Below are positions 62,976-64,000 of a stretch of 64,000 nt of DNA, in pieces. Position numbers and translations under genes: made by a program. The DNA is from Linyphia triangularis (Eukaryota; Arthropoda; Arachnida; Araneae; Linyphiidae), in the NCBI GenBank assembly GCA_963978545.1, contig OZ021723.1:10827593-10891592 (forward strand). The letters run 5' to 3'. The first letter of the stretch is position 1, and every line of letters starts with the position of its first letter. The notes under the pieces are model-generated. The model was not told the DNA's origin. It saw nothing but the letters and a program-made list of their open reading frames with translations, and searched no databases.

Positions 62976-63738
62976 CAGGGTTCCCATGGTCATTTAAAAT
63001 GCTTAATATTTTTAACTGGTTTTCCAGGCATGAAAAGTACTTGATTATGCTTAAAGGTCCTTGAAAATACTTAGAGGTCCTTAAAAGTCCTTAATTTTAT
63101 CCACACCACACCCAAATCTTTTGGTATATTTATATTAAGCATGCATCATCTTATACATAGTTTGGATCGTGTATGCTGATTGGTGGAGTATAGAAATCGA
63201 ATGGTTTTAGTTACACACTGTACTCTGTGAGGTGAACATGTGAGATTAGTGTTTACGTTTTGCGAGCCAAACGATCAAAGACTGTTTATAAGGCAAAATG
63301 CAAATTGTGCATGAAAGATTTTGATATTAACGCTTTGGGAAAATCAGCTATAAATTCACACATTAACCCTCTGAGCGTCAAGGAAATGGGCGAAATTATA
63401 CAGTTGTTTTCCCTGCAATAATTTTTAAATTTTATTTCTGATCCAAATATATAATTTTTTTTTTAATTATTTTTTATTTATTTTGTTTTAAATAGGTTTT
63501 AAACTATCATCCTAATAAAAAGATTTTAAAAATATTTTAATTTACATTTTATTTATAAATTTAAAAAGATTTTGTATTGCTGGAAAAACTGGGGATCAAA
63601 TGACGAATCTATACTCCCGTGACCCTCGGAGGGTTAAAGACCTGATGGGTGAAAAAAAAATTAGAAGGTCCTTAAAAAATATTATTTAGATCCTTAAAAG
63701 TCCTTGATTTTCAATCTATGATTTCAGTGAGAACCCTG
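62976..63738. mobile_element. Family A element with a family B element inserted
   Basis: Ends CAGGGTTCCCATGG and GTGAGAACCCTG; TATAT flanks both sides. It is longer than other copies because a TTAA-type element lies at 63363-63637. Confidence 0.83.
63363..63637. mobile_element. Family B short element nested in family A
   Basis: TTAACCCTCTGAGCGTCA and TGACCCTCGGAGGGTTAA are inverted ends with TTAA borders. The interior matches 14359-14631 (GGGCGAAATT, TTGTTTTCCCTGCAATAATT). Confidence 0.87.
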
Positions 63739-63921
63739 TATATATCTAAGGGAATGGTATCAATTAACTATTCTCTTAGAAATATATTAATGCACTAAAT
63801 GAACTAAAAAAAAAAAAATTTCACTCCAATTTCATTTGGATGTGATAAGGTTTCGAGTTTGCTCTGTAATGCCAGTTAGCCGAAAACTTTTGCTCCTTTT
63901 AACGAAATTTGTTATTAATTC

Positions 63922-64000
63922 AGGGTTCCCACAATCTTTGAAAGTGTTAGAAAGTCCTTGAATTTATTTTGATGAAATTTGGTCCTTGAAAAAAGGTTAA
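63922..64000. mobile_element. Start of a family H element, cut by the window edge
   Basis: Begins CAGGGTTCCCACAATCTTTG and continues with CCTTGAA words. Confidence 0.6.

Overview
This is AT-rich animal nuclear DNA, best read as an intron-dense arthropod genome; a spider or other chelicerate is my guess, not something the sequence proves. It holds one host gene. Thirty-one exons on the + strand (8200-62678) join without a break in phase into about 1,491 codons of a DOCK-A guanine-nucleotide exchange factor, the myoblast city (mbc) / DOCK1-DOCK2-DOCK5 type. The window starts after the SH3 region and stops before the proline-rich C-terminus, so both gene ends lie outside. The order is: linker after SH3 (exons 1-6), DHR-1 phosphoinositide-binding C2-like domain (exons 7-11), helical/ARM-like middle (12-24), DHR-2 Rac exchange domain (25-30), start of the tail (31). 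Exon numbers are local to this window.

The rest is intron, and much of the intron is mobile DNA. At 97-6070 there is a complete Bel/Pao LTR retrotransposon, antisense to the gene, with two 257-bp LTRs that I read as identical, a CTCCT target duplication and an open 1,752-codon gag-pol frame. At 20470-23073 there is a complete hAT DNA transposon with inverted ends, a perfect 8-bp duplication and an uninterrupted 688-codon transposase. Both look recent.

At 12266-12786, just upstream of exon 6, lies a 521-bp miniature LTR-type element with 136-bp TG...CA direct repeats, flanking AATT and a purine tract. Its repeats carry A-box and B-box RNA polymerase III promoter motifs at tRNA spacing. A miniature LTR element with a tRNA-type promoter in its LTR is the best candidate here for something undescribed.

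Other elements are many short non-autonomous DNA transposons in several families, called A to M here. Several have CAGGG...CCCTG ends with 5- or 6-bp duplications, others have 8-bp hAT-type duplications, TTAA piggyBac-type ends or TA mariner-type ends. Some are nested three deep. There are also two tRNA-derived SINE families, a solo LTR with a TATA box, a 725-bp fold-back element 27 bp after an exon donor, a 308-bp tandem array, a 24-bp minisatellite, and relics of mariner-like and hAT transposases. I found no rRNA, genuine tRNA gene or CRISPR array.
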